Positions 23,067 through 31,200 of a stretch of 64,000 nt of DNA are shown here, in pieces. How positions within the stretch are numbered: the stretch's first letter is position 1; the number at the start of each line of letters is the position of its first letter. The stretch is from Trebonia sp036276115 (GTDB lineage Bacteria > Actinomycetota > Actinomycetes > Streptosporangiales > Streptosporangiaceae): positions 23,133 through 87,132 of the forward strand of contig DATBEM010000045.1 in the NCBI GenBank assembly GCA_036276115.1, read 5' to 3'. The notes under the pieces are model-generated. The model was not told the DNA's origin. It saw only the letters and a program-made list of their open reading frames with translations, and did no database searches. A program made the translations under genes and the position numbers.

Positions 23067-23878
23067 CGGCGAGCCAGCCGCACGTCACGCGGGGGGCGGC
23101 CATCGCCGGGACGCCGTACGTCCTGCGGGCGCTGCTCGTCTGGCTGACGGTCTACCGGCGGATCTGGCGCTCGTCCGCCTTCTCCAGCATCCTCGGCCCG
23201 CTGTTCTACCTCGGGGCGCTGGGATTCGGCCTCGGCTCGCTGGTCGACCGGCACCAGGGCGGCCTCGGCGGCGTCCCGTACCTCGCCTACGTCGCCCCGG
23301 CCATCCTCGCCGTCCAGGCGATGCAGTCGGCCCTGCAGGAGGCGACGTTCCCGGTCTACGGCGGGATCAAGTGGAACCCGCGCTACCTCGCCGCCCGGGC
23401 CACCCCGCTGCGCCCGGCCGACATCTACCGGGGGCACCTGCTGTTCATCACCCTGCGGCTGGCGATGAACTCGGCCGTCTTCCTCGCGATCGCGGCCGCG
23501 TTCGGCTCGGTCCGCTCGCCCTGGGCGGTGGCGGCGCTGCCCGCCGCCGTCCTGACCGGCCTGGCGTTCGCCGCCCCGGTCGCCGCCTGGGCGGTCACGG
23601 TCGAGCGGGACACCGCGTTCAACTACATGTTCCGCTTCGGGATGACCCCGCTCATGCTGTTCTCGGGCACGTTCTTCCCGCTGTCGCAACTGCCTGCCTG
23701 GATCCGCCCAGTCGCCTACGCGACCCCGCTGTGGCACGGCGTTGCCCTGTGCCGCGCCCTCACGCTGGGCACCATCGACCCCGGTAGCCTCGCCGTCCAC
23801 CTCGCCTACCTGGTCGCGCTCGCCTGCGCGGGGCTGGCGGCGGGCACCCGCACCTACACCCGGCGGCTGTATGTCTAG
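23063..23878 (+). CDS. ABC-2 permease, first subunit
   Basis: A 271-aa ABC-2 (NodJ-like) permease with six membrane segments. The GTG start lies inside the stop of the ATPase gene, so translation is coupled. Characteristic ABC-2 features include the amphipathic KWNPRYLAARATPLRPADIYRG segment on the cytoplasmic side and the RFGMTPLMLFSGTFFPLSQLPAWI motif in the fifth segment. It is paired with a second, different permease directly downstream, implying a heterodimeric channel. Members of this subfamily export lipids, oligosaccharides or drugs; nothing in the context fixes the substrate. Confidence 0.9.
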   Translation: MTASQPHVTRGAAIAGTPYVLRALLVWLTVYRRIWRSSAFSSILGPLFYLGALGFGLGSLVDRHQGGLGGVPYLAYVAPAILAVQAMQSALQEATFPVYGGIKWNPRYLAARATPLRPADIYRGHLLFITLRLAMNSAVFLAIAAAFGSVRSPWAVAALPAAVLTGLAFAAPVAAWAVTVERDTAFNYMFRFGMTPLMLFSGTFFPLSQLPAWIRPVAYATPLWHGVALCRALTLGTIDPGSLAVHLAYLVALACAGLAAGTRTYTRRLYV

Positions 23879-24743
23879 CCGCCCGGGGACGCAGGTGCCG
23901 CTGCTGCGGGTGCTGCCCCCGGCCAGGTGGCTGCGCCGGGCGGCCGCGCACGCGGGCGGCAGTATCGGTGGCACCATCGGCGGGGCGGGCGGGGCGCACG
24001 TCATGGAGCGCAACGCCCGCGCCTACGGCCACGCGTGGCTGCTGCTGGTGTCCGGGGTCGCCGAGCCGTTGTTCTACCTGCTGTCGCTCGGCGTCGGGCT
24101 CGGCCCGCTGGTCGGGCACGTGGCCGGCCCGGGCGGCACCCCGGTGCCCTACCGGGAGTTCGTCGCCCCGGCCCTGCTGGGCGTCTCGGCGATGAACGGG
24201 GCGGTCTACGACTCGACGTTCAACGTCTACTCAAAGCTCAAGTTCTTCAAGATCTACGAGGCGATGCTCACCACCCCGATGCGGCCGTCGGAGCTCGCCC
24301 TCGGCGAGATCGGCTGGGCGCTGGCGCGCGGGGGCATGTACGCGTTCGCGTTCACCTGCGTGATGGCGGCCCTGGGCCTGGTCCAGTCGCCGTGGGCGCT
24401 GCTGGCGGTCCCGGCCGCGCTGCTGATCGGGTTCGCGTTCAGCGCCGTCGGCATGGCCTGCACGACGTTCATGCGCAGCTGGCAGGACTTCGACTACGTG
24501 CTGCTGGTATCGCTGCCGCTGTTCCTGTTCTCGGCGACCTTCTACCCGCTGTCGGTCTACCCGCGCGCGGTGGCCGTCATCGTCGAGTGGACGCCGCTCT
24601 ACCAGGGCGTCGTCCTGCTGCGGGGCCTGGTGCTGGGCTACGTCGGGCCGGGGCTGGCCGCGCGGGCCGCCTACCTGCTCGCGCTGGGGGTGGCGGGGCT
24701 GGTGATCGCCGGCCGCCGGATCGGTCACCTGCTGCTCACCTAA
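23871..24743 (+). CDS. ABC-2 permease, second subunit
   Basis: A 290-aa ABC-2 permease that is a distant paralogue of the preceding gene. Six membrane segments are visible, with the coupling-helix region KLKFFKIYEAMLTTPMRPSELALGE and the SLPLFLFSATFYPLSVYPRAV signature in the fifth segment. I chose the ATG at 23871, which overlaps the previous stop by eight bases; the longer open frame beginning at 23742 overlaps the first permease deeply and is not needed. The N-terminal 40 residues are Gly/Ala-rich and probably cytoplasmic. Together with the ATPase it forms an export complex. Confidence 0.9.
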   Translation: MSSRPGTQVPLLRVLPPARWLRRAAAHAGGSIGGTIGGAGGAHVMERNARAYGHAWLLLVSGVAEPLFYLLSLGVGLGPLVGHVAGPGGTPVPYREFVAPALLGVSAMNGAVYDSTFNVYSKLKFFKIYEAMLTTPMRPSELALGEIGWALARGGMYAFAFTCVMAALGLVQSPWALLAVPAALLIGFAFSAVGMACTTFMRSWQDFDYVLLVSLPLFLFSATFYPLSVYPRAVAVIVEWTPLYQGVVLLRGLVLGYVGPGLAARAAYLLALGVAGLVIAGRRIGHLLLT

Positions 24744-24761
24744 CGAGGTATCTTGCAGGGG

Positions 24762-26474
24762 ATGCTGGAAGAGCGCCGTCACGGTCCCGGGCGCAGCAAT
24801 GACGACGACGCCGCACCGGACCAGGCTCCCGCCCCCGCCGAGGCTGCGTCCGTCGAGGCTGAGCCCGTCGAGGCTGTGCCCGGTCAGGCCCGGCCCGGCC
24901 CGGCCTGGTCGCCGTGGCGCGACCGGCCGGCCTGGCTGATCGCCGCCCTCGTCCTCGGCGTCTACCTCGTCATCTCGCTCTACAAGCTGGTGCAGCTCCA
25001 GCCGTCCTCCTGGGACCTGGGGATCTACACCGAGTACGTCAAGCAGTACGCCGACCTGCACGGCCCGGTCGTGGACGTCCGCGGCCCCGGGTTCAACCTG
25101 CTCGGCGACCACTTCCAGGTGATCGTGGCGCTGATCGCCCCGTTCTTCCGGGTGTTCCCGTCCCCCGCGACCCTGCTGGTCGCCCAGGCCGTCCTGACCG
25201 CGGTCTCGGTGTTCCCGGTCATCTCGGCGGCCTCGGAGCTGCTCGGGCGCGGGACCGGCCGGGCGATCGGGTTCGCCTACGGCTTCTCCTGGGGCCTGCA
25301 GCAGATGATCAACTTCGACTTCCACGAGATCGCGTTCGCGGTCCCGCTGCTGGCGTTCTCCCTGTCGGCCTTCGTCCGCGGCCGGGCCCGGCCGACGATC
25401 TTCTGGGCGCTGCCGCTGGTCTTCGTCAAGGAGGACCAGGGCTTCACCGTCGCCGCGCTCGGCATCCTCATGTGGGTCGCCAGCCTCCGGCTCAGTCGTC
25501 TCCCGGGGGAGCGACCCCCCGTACCCTCCGGTCGTCTCCCGGGGGAGCGACCCCCCGTACGCCCCGGTGCGTCCCCGGCGGAACGGCAAGGATACCGGGG
25601 ACGCGGGCAGATCGCGGCCAGCGGGGTCGGCGGGACGGTCTTGTTCTGCTGGGGGCTGGGGTGGTCGCTGCTGGAGATCGCGTGGATCATCCCGCACTTC
25701 AGCGCGACCCACAAGTACGCCTACTGGAGCCTGGGCGGGGTGGTCGGCGGCGGCCCGGCGTTCTCCCTCGGCGGGCTGCTGCACCAGGTGGGGCACGCCT
25801 ACCCGGTGAAGCTGGAGACGCTCGTCATGCTGGCCCTGCCGACGGCGTTCATCGCGCTGGGCTCCCCGCTGGCGGCGATAGTCATCCCGTCGCTGCTGCT
25901 GCGGTTCATCTCCACCAACGACTACTACTGGGGGACGCTGTGGCACTACAACGCCACGGCGATGCCGATCTTGTTCCTGGCCGCGATCGAGGCGATGAGC
26001 CGCTGGCGGGAAGCCCCCGACCCGCCCTGGGTGACCGCGCGGGCGCAGGCCGTGCCCCTGGTAAAGAGCTGGAACCTGGCCAGGAGGGCGGCCAGCCGGC
26101 ACGGCGCGGCCATGATGGGCGCGATCGCGGTGGCCCTCGCCTTCCAGTTCCCGGTCGCGAACCTGTGGAACGGGCAGACCTACCAGATCGGCCCGCACGT
26201 GGTGGCTGACCGGGCCGCGATGGCGGTCGTCCCCAGCGGGGCGAGCGTGACGACGACGCTGAACCTCCTGGCCCCCCTGGGCGCCCGCTGCGACACGTAC
26301 TGGGTCGGCAACAACGGCAACCCCGACACCCAGTACATCGTGTTCGACGGCCCCAACAGCGGCTACTCACCCGCCGTGACCGACGTCCCCGCCTTCATCG
26401 CCCAGCTCTACCCCAAGGCCGGCTACCAGCAGGTCTTCTCCCAAGACAGCGTGTACGTGTTCAGGCTGCCCTAG
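24762..26474 (+). CDS. DUF2079 multi-spanning membrane protein
   Basis: A 570-aa polytopic protein of the DUF2079 family, related in topology to GT-C glycosyltransferases; the family function is unproven. The first loop has the family block SSWDLGIYTEYVKQYADLHGP followed by GFNLLGDHFQVIV, and FDFHEIAFAVPL and VKEDQGFTVAA appear further on. A 36-bp duplication (25495-25566) inserts two RLPGERPPV units into the loop after residue 240, where the family normally has a short loop. The C-terminal part, after the last helix, is a soluble domain of about 130 residues. I chose the ATG at 24762; a TTG nine bases earlier is possible. It lies 18 bp after the ABC operon and is probably cotranscribed. Confidence 0.82.
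   Translation: MLEERRHGPGRSNDDDAAPDQAPAPAEAASVEAEPVEAVPGQARPGPAWSPWRDRPAWLIAALVLGVYLVISLYKLVQLQPSSWDLGIYTEYVKQYADLHGPVVDVRGPGFNLLGDHFQVIVALIAPFFRVFPSPATLLVAQAVLTAVSVFPVISAASELLGRGTGRAIGFAYGFSWGLQQMINFDFHEIAFAVPLLAFSLSAFVRGRARPTIFWALPLVFVKEDQGFTVAALGILMWVASLRLSRLPGERPPVPSGRLPGERPPVRPGASPAERQGYRGRGQIAASGVGGTVLFCWGLGWSLLEIAWIIPHFSATHKYAYWSLGGVVGGGPAFSLGGLLHQVGHAYPVKLETLVMLALPTAFIALGSPLAAIVIPSLLLRFISTNDYYWGTLWHYNATAMPILFLAAIEAMSRWREAPDPPWVTARAQAVPLVKSWNLARRAASRHGAAMMGAIAVALAFQFPVANLWNGQTYQIGPHVVADRAAMAVVPSGASVTTTLNLLAPLGARCDTYWVGNNGNPDTQYIVFDGPNSGYSPAVTDVPAFIAQLYPKAGYQQVFSQDSVYVFRLP
25495..25566 (+). repeat. Tandem copy of G/C-rich palindromic repeat inside a coding sequence
   Basis: Two 36-bp units (25495-25530 and 25531-25566) are identical over the first 30 bases, centred on CCCGGGGGAGCGACCCCCCG. 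The same core occurs in reverse at 40596-40628, with one mismatch over about 25 bases, in an intergenic region. Confidence 0.8.
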
Positions 26475-26533
26475 CCGGCGGCCCCCCGTTAGCCGTTCTG
26501 GCGCTTGACGCGGCGAATCATAAGGAGAACCAC

Positions 26534-27286
26534 ATGCCACAGCGAATCGCCGTCGTGACCGGGTCTGCCCGGGGCATCGGGGCGGGCACCGCCCGGCGGC
26601 TGGCGGCCGACGGGATGGCCGTCGCGGTCCTGGACCTGCAGGAGGAGGCCGGCGCGCAGACCGTCGCCGCCATCGAGGCGGCCGGGGGCACGGCGATCGC
26701 GGTGGGCGCCGACGTGAGCGACGCCGGCCAGGTGCAGGCGGCCATCGAGCAGGTTGTCGCCCGCCTCGGCGAGCCGACCGTCCTGGTCAACAACGCCGGC
26801 GTGACCCGTGACAACCTGCTGTTCAAGATGTCGGAGGCCGACTGGGACACCGTCATCGGCATCCACCTCAAGGGCACGTTCCTGATGTCGCGGGCCGTCC
26901 AGCAGTACATGGTCGCGGCCAAGTGGGGCCGCATCGTCAACCTGTCGTCCTCGTCCGCCGTCGGCAACCGCGGCCAGGTCAACTACTCCGCCGCCAAGGC
27001 CGGCCTGCAGGGCATGACCAAGACGCTGGCGATCGAGCTGGGCAAGTTCGGCATCACCGTCAACGCGGTCGCGCCGGGCTTCGTCGCCACCGACATGACC
27101 GCCGCCACCGCCGCCCGCCTGGGCATGTCGTTCGAGGACTTCAAGCAGGCGGCGGCCAGCCAGATCCCGGTCGCCCGGGTCGGCGAGGTCGAGGACATCG
27201 CCGCGGTGATCTCCTTCTTCGCCCGGGAGGAGGCCGGGTTCGTGACCGGCCAGGTCCTGTACGCGACCGGCGGCCCGGTGAGCTGA
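26534..27286 (+). CDS. SDR-family 3-oxoacyl-ACP/CoA reductase (FabG-like)
   Basis: A 250-aa classical short-chain dehydrogenase. It has the cofactor loop TGSARGIGAG, the NNAG strand (VLVNNAGVT), catalytic Ser in NLSSSSAVGN, and YSAAK with the catalytic Tyr and Lys. It ends with the FabG-like TGQVLYATGGP. The ATG at 26534 follows AAGGAG at ideal spacing. In front of a pair of acyl-CoA dehydrogenase genes, a role in beta-oxidation-type or ketoacyl reduction during lipid or steroid catabolism is more likely than bulk fatty-acid synthesis. NAD or NADP preference is not clear. A hairpin terminator separates it from the dehydrogenases. Confidence 0.88.
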   Translation: MPQRIAVVTGSARGIGAGTARRLAADGMAVAVLDLQEEAGAQTVAAIEAAGGTAIAVGADVSDAGQVQAAIEQVVARLGEPTVLVNNAGVTRDNLLFKMSEADWDTVIGIHLKGTFLMSRAVQQYMVAAKWGRIVNLSSSSAVGNRGQVNYSAAKAGLQGMTKTLAIELGKFGITVNAVAPGFVATDMTAATAARLGMSFEDFKQAAASQIPVARVGEVEDIAAVISFFAREEAGFVTGQVLYATGGPVS

Positions 27287-27289
27287 AAG

Positions 27290-27323
27290 GCCCGCCGCCC
27301 CGGTGCACCCGGGGCGGCCGGGC
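27290..27323 (+). terminator. Hairpin terminator after the SDR gene
   Basis: CCGCCCCGG (27295-27303) pairs with CCGGGGCGG (27309-27317) around a five-base loop, with an outer CCCG/CGGG extension. Confidence 0.6.
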
Positions 27324-27338
27324 TGACACAATGGGACT

Positions 27339-28595
27339 GTGCCCGATGAAGACGCAGTGCTCAACGAAGACACGGGGCTCAACGAAGACACGGGGCTCAA
27401 CGGCGAGACTGAGCTGGCCGCCGACGGCGAGCTGCGCACGCGGGTGCGCGCGTTCCTCGCCGCGCACCCCCCGGGCCAGGTGGCTCGCCCGGACTTCCTG
27501 AACGCCCGCTTCGACGCGGGCCTGGCCTACGTCCACTACCCGCCGGGCGCCGGCGGGCTCGGCCTGCCGCGCCCGCTCCAGCCGGTCCTCGACGACCTGC
27601 TCGCGCAGGCGGGGGCGCCCGACATCGACGTGCGGGCGAACGTGATCGGGCTGGGCATGGCCGCGCCGACGATCATCGCCTGCGCCTCGCCCGACCAGCG
27701 GTCGCGGTGGCTGCGCCCGCTGTGGACCGGGGCCGAGGTCTGGTGCCAGCTGTTCTCCGAGCCCGGCGCCGGCAGTGACCTGGCCGCGCTCGCCACCCGG
27801 GCGGTCCGCGACGGCGATGACTGGGTGGTGACCGGGCAGAAGGTCTGGACGTCGCTCGCTCACCACGCCGACCGGGCCCTCCTGCTGGCCCGGACCGACC
27901 CCGGCGTCCCCAAGCACGCCGGCCTGACCTACTTCGCGCTGGACATGCGCGCGCCCGGGGTCGAGGTCCGGCCGCTGCGCCAGCTGACCGGCGAGGCCGA
28001 GTTCAACGAGGTGTTCATCACCGGGGCGCGGATCCCCGATGCCGACCGGATCGGCGCGGTCGGCGACGGCTGGAAGGTCGCCATGGCAACGCTGATGAAC
28101 GAGCGCGTCGCGATCGGCTCGTCCCGCGCGGTGCCCCGCGAGGAGGGCGCCATCGGCTACGCGGCCGACGCCTGGCGCCGCCAGCCCGGCGCCCGCACCC
28201 ACGAGCTGCACCAGCGGCTGCTGGCGCTCTGGGCCCGGGCCGAGATCGCCCGGCTAGCGGGGGAGCGGCTGCGCCAGCAGATCGCCGCTGGCCACCCCGG
28301 CCCCGAAGGCTCGGCCGGCAAGCTGGTGTTCGCGCTGCTGAACCAGGAGATCTCCGGCTGGGAGGTCGAGTTCGCGGGGGCCGAGGGCCTGCGCTACGAC
28401 GACTGGTCCATGCGCCGCGACGATTCCAGCGACGTCGCCCGCGGCCCCGGCTACCGCTACCTGCGGGCCAAGGGCAACTCGATCGAGGGCGGCACCTCCG
28501 AGATCTTGCGCAACATCATCGCCGAGCGGGTGCTGGGCCTGCCGCCCGAGCCGCGCGCCGACAAGGACATCGCCTGGAAGGACCTGCCCCGGTGA
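27339..28595 (+). CDS. Acyl-CoA dehydrogenase, alpha-type subunit
   Basis: A 418-aa acyl-CoA dehydrogenase. The FAD-binding segment WCQLFSEPGAGSDLA and the WVVTGQKVWTS strand are canonical. The C-terminal part has GNSIEGGTSEILRNIIAERVLG but lacks the QxHGGxG motif that normally precedes it. The next gene has that missing motif, so the two probably form an alpha2-beta2 enzyme like the actinobacterial steroid-side-chain FadE pairs. The N-terminus carries two LNEDTG repeats from an 18-bp duplication. The GTG at 27339 is preceded by CACAAT about eight bases upstream and no Shine-Dalgarno, suggesting leaderless translation. It overlaps the partner gene by four bases. Confidence 0.88.
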   Translation: MPDEDAVLNEDTGLNEDTGLNGETELAADGELRTRVRAFLAAHPPGQVARPDFLNARFDAGLAYVHYPPGAGGLGLPRPLQPVLDDLLAQAGAPDIDVRANVIGLGMAAPTIIACASPDQRSRWLRPLWTGAEVWCQLFSEPGAGSDLAALATRAVRDGDDWVVTGQKVWTSLAHHADRALLLARTDPGVPKHAGLTYFALDMRAPGVEVRPLRQLTGEAEFNEVFITGARIPDADRIGAVGDGWKVAMATLMNERVAIGSSRAVPREEGAIGYAADAWRRQPGARTHELHQRLLALWARAEIARLAGERLRQQIAAGHPGPEGSAGKLVFALLNQEISGWEVEFAGAEGLRYDDWSMRRDDSSDVARGPGYRYLRAKGNSIEGGTSEILRNIIAERVLGLPPEPRADKDIAWKDLPR

Positions 28596-29926
28596 CCACC
28601 GTCGACCTGCAGTACTCCGACGCCGAGCAGTCGCTCGCGGGTGCCCTGGACGACCTGCTGGCGTCCCGGGCGGGCGCCGGGGCGCTCATCGCCCGCACCG
28701 AGCAGCCCGAGACCGCCGACCTGGCCCTGTGGAAGTCGGTGGCGACCGGCATCGGGGTCGCCGGCCTGCTGGTCCCGGAGGAGCTCGGCGGCGCCGGCGC
28801 CTCCTACCGGGAGCTGGCGGCGGCCGCCGAGCGGCTCGGCGCGCACCTCGCGCCGGTTCCCTACCTGGGCAGCGCCGGCGTCGCCACCGCGGTCGCGCTG
28901 GCGGCGGCGCGGTCGGCCGCGGCCGAGGATGCCGCGGCGCCGCCGGGCGGCAGCGCCGCCGCGCGGATGCTGGCCGCCAAGATGCGCGCCCTGTCCGGCG
29001 ACAATGCCCCCGCGAGGGCCGGGAGCCAGTCAGCGCGGCCGGCCGCTACCGCCGGGGCCGCCGCCAGCCTGCTGCGCCAGCTCGCGGCGGGCAGCGCGAC
29101 CGCCGCGCTCGCCCTCCCGGCCTCGGCTGGCCCGGGCGCCATCGCGCCCGGCGCGCTCTCATCGGACGCGGTCGCGTCCCGGGCGGCATTCCCGGCCGGG
29201 GCCCGGCTGGGCGCGCCCCAGCCCGGCGACAGCGCTGGGGGGACCTTCCGGCTGCGGGGCACCATCGCCTCGGTCGCCGACGCGCTGGCGGCCGACGTGC
29301 TGCTGGTGCCGGCCGAGGGCGTGCCGAACGCGCTGTACCTGGTGGACGCGGCCGCCCCCGGTGTCCACCGGGCGCCGGTGACATCGCTGGACATGACCCG
29401 CCAGCTGTGCGACCTCTCGTTCGACGGGGCGCCCGCCCGGCCGCTGGTGACCGGGGCGGCCGCGTTCGCCGCGGTGGAGGCGGGCCTGGTGGCCGGGGCG
29501 GTGATCATCGCCGCCGAGCAGCTCGGGGTGGCCCAGCGGGCGCTGGACATGACGGTCGCCTACGTCAAGGAGCGCCGCCAGTTCGCCCGCCCGGTCGGCT
29601 CGTTCCAGGCCCTCAAGCACCGCCTGGCCGACCTGTGGGCGACGATCGCCCAGGCCCGGGCCGCCGCCCGGTACGCGGCGGCGTGCCTGGCGGCCGGCGA
29701 CCCGGACACGGCGGTCGCGGTGGCGCTGGCCAAGTCGGCCTGCTGCGACGCCGCCGTCGCCGCCGCCCAGGAGTGCGTGCAGCTGCACGGCGGGATCGGG
29801 TTCACCTGGGAGCACCCGGCGCACCTGTACCTCAAGCGCGCGAAGGCCGCCTCGGTGGCGTTCGGGACGCCCGGCGCCCACCGCGCGGCCCTCGCGGGCC
29901 TCGTCAGCCTGCCCGCGCCGCGGTGA
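28592..29926 (+). CDS. Acyl-CoA dehydrogenase, beta-type subunit
   Basis: A 444-aa acyl-CoA dehydrogenase homologue starting at the GTG inside the previous stop. The N-terminal helical domain has ADLALWKSVATGIGVAGLLVPEELGGAG. A long Ala/Gly-rich insertion fills about residues 110-210, replacing part of the usual middle beta domain. The C-terminal domain has VAYVKERRQFARPVGSFQALKHRLADL and ECVQLHGGIGFTWEHPAHLYLKRA but no GGTSEI segment. The motif split with the upstream gene indicates a heteromeric enzyme in which FAD sites are completed between subunits. The substrate is probably a bulky acyl-CoA; this is inferred from the family pattern. Confidence 0.87.
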   Translation: MTTVDLQYSDAEQSLAGALDDLLASRAGAGALIARTEQPETADLALWKSVATGIGVAGLLVPEELGGAGASYRELAAAAERLGAHLAPVPYLGSAGVATAVALAAARSAAAEDAAAPPGGSAAARMLAAKMRALSGDNAPARAGSQSARPAATAGAAASLLRQLAAGSATAALALPASAGPGAIAPGALSSDAVASRAAFPAGARLGAPQPGDSAGGTFRLRGTIASVADALAADVLLVPAEGVPNALYLVDAAAPGVHRAPVTSLDMTRQLCDLSFDGAPARPLVTGAAAFAAVEAGLVAGAVIIAAEQLGVAQRALDMTVAYVKERRQFARPVGSFQALKHRLADLWATIAQARAAARYAAACLAAGDPDTAVAVALAKSACCDAAVAAAQECVQLHGGIGFTWEHPAHLYLKRAKAASVAFGTPGAHRAALAGLVSLPAPR

Positions 29927-29989
29927 CCCGCAGGCCCGGGTGACCCGCAGGCCCGGGGCGACGCTGCCCCCGGTGACCGGGGGCACTGC

Positions 29990-30580
29990 CTAGCGCTCGC
30001 GCCGTGGCGGGGCGCCCTCGTCGGTGGCGGACTGTCGCTGCGGGGGCGTCCGCGCGGTCCACTGGACCCCAGGATCGTCAGTGCTTGTCTCCATGTCAGC
30101 TTTCTCCGCGCCGGGCGGTCGGGTCGGGGGATGCCCGGCGGGCCCTCGCGGAAGGGATGAGGGGTCCGCCGGGACTGGCTCCGCGTGCCGGGGGCTGGGC
30201 ACCGGGGTCGAGTCGTCCCTGGTGGCCGCCGTGTCAGATCCTGCCGTGTCAGATCCTGTTGCGTCAGGTCCTGTCGTGTCAGATCCTGTCGTGTTAGACC
30301 GTGGTTCCGCAACCGCTTCCGGTGCAATGCCCGCCCCAGCGTGATCTCCGGCGGGCATCTGCGCTGTTTGCCCGGGGATGACCGTGCCCAGCGGGTCCCG
30401 CCGGGCGACGGCGCCCAGCTCGCTCCCGCCTCCCCGGTACCGCCGGCGTGGCGCCGGCCCCGGCCGCGGGGCAATGCCGACCACCATGATGAGCCAGAAG
30501 GCCAGGCCCGCCACCGCGACGACCGCGATGATCCACATCTCGCCCGTAGTGGCGGTTGTCCGTCCATCTGCCAGGTACAT
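29990..30580 (-). CDS. Single-pass membrane protein with disordered tail
   Basis: A 196-aa protein with an N-terminal membrane helix (about residues 15-36, EMWIIAVVAVAGLAFWLIMVV) followed by a long hydrophilic tail. The tail includes five Asp/Thr/Ser-rich pentapeptide-like units of the type SDTTG/SDTAG, encoded by a 15-bp repeat at 30236-30300. GAGGGG precedes the ATG at 30580 at suitable spacing, which supports it as a real gene. I do not recognise a family. It is convergent with the acyl-CoA dehydrogenase pair and divergent from the VOC pseudogene. A small membrane-anchored accessory protein is all that can be said. Confidence 0.6.
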   Translation of the reverse strand: MYLADGRTTATTGEMWIIAVVAVAGLAFWLIMVVGIAPRPGPAPRRRYRGGGSELGAVARRDPLGTVIPGQTAQMPAGDHAGAGIAPEAVAEPRSNTTGSDTTGPDATGSDTAGSDTAATRDDSTPVPSPRHAEPVPADPSSLPRGPAGHPPTRPPGAEKADMETSTDDPGVQWTARTPPQRQSATDEGAPPRRER

Positions 30581-30671
30581 TGTCGGCTCCCCTCAGCAGC
30601 ACCATCTGCTGTATCGTCCCTACCCGGTCGCCGCTGCCCCGCACCGCGCGCCCTAACCGCCCCAAAACGGA

Positions 30672-30959
30672 ATGAATGACGACATGGCACTGCATCACGT
30701 CGAGCTCTGGGTCCCCGACCTCGCCGGCGGCCCGCACGAGCGCCGCCGCCCGGGCCTGAACCACCTGGCGTTCGCGATGAGCGCGGCCGGCCCGGCCAGC
30801 GCCCGGGCGCGGGTCGACGCGCTGGCCGCGGCGGCCCCGGGCCACGGCTAGGCCCCGCTGTTCCCCGGCCGCTACCCGCGGGCGGGCGGCCCCGGGCACT
30901 ACGCCGCTTACCTGGAGAACCGGGACGGCTTCGAGGCTGAGGTCGTCGCGCACGGCTAG
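30672..30959 (+). pseudogene. Decayed VOC/glyoxalase-family gene
   Basis: In one frame the sequence reads MALHHVELWVPDLAGG, then jumps to HERRRPGLNHLAFAM, RVDALAAAAPGHG, a TAG at 30849-30851, and continues APLFPGRYPRAGGPGHYAAYLENRDGFEAEVVAHG to a stop at 30957. Intact VOC proteins of this type have about 45 residues between the first two blocks and a Trp where the TAG lies. This is therefore an internal deletion plus a probable TGG-to-TAG change, and no functional protein is expected. It starts at 30672 or 30684, with no other intact copy nearby apart from the unrelated two-domain VOC protein at 57541. Confidence 0.8.
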
Positions 30960-30982
30960 TCCCGTTAGTCCCGTTAATGCCG

Positions 30983-31061
30983 GAAACGTCCGCGAAACAC
31001 GCGCACGCCCGCGGCCTGGGACGTTACCGGCCGCGTAACAAACGGGAAATCCAGCAGAAAC
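30983..31061 (+). promoter_or_regulatory. GlnR-type nitrogen box upstream of amt
   Basis: GTAAC-N6-GAAAT at 31035-31050 matches the actinobacterial GlnR consensus gTnAC-N6-GaAAc. It is followed six bases later by GAAAC (31057-31061). A second pair, GAAAC-N6-GAAAC, lies at 30983-30998. Repeated GAAAC half-sites before an ammonium transporter gene are what a GlnR-controlled promoter should look like. Confidence 0.7.
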
Positions 31062-31200
31062 CCGTGCATGGGAAACATAAACCGTTGCAGCAAGCAAGAA
31101 TCGGCGCCGGCGGTGGGGCGAGCGTCCGCGACCCTGAGCGGGCCGTCCCTGCCTCCCGGGCGGTCCCTTTACTGGCGATCCCTGGAGGAGTGTAAATACT

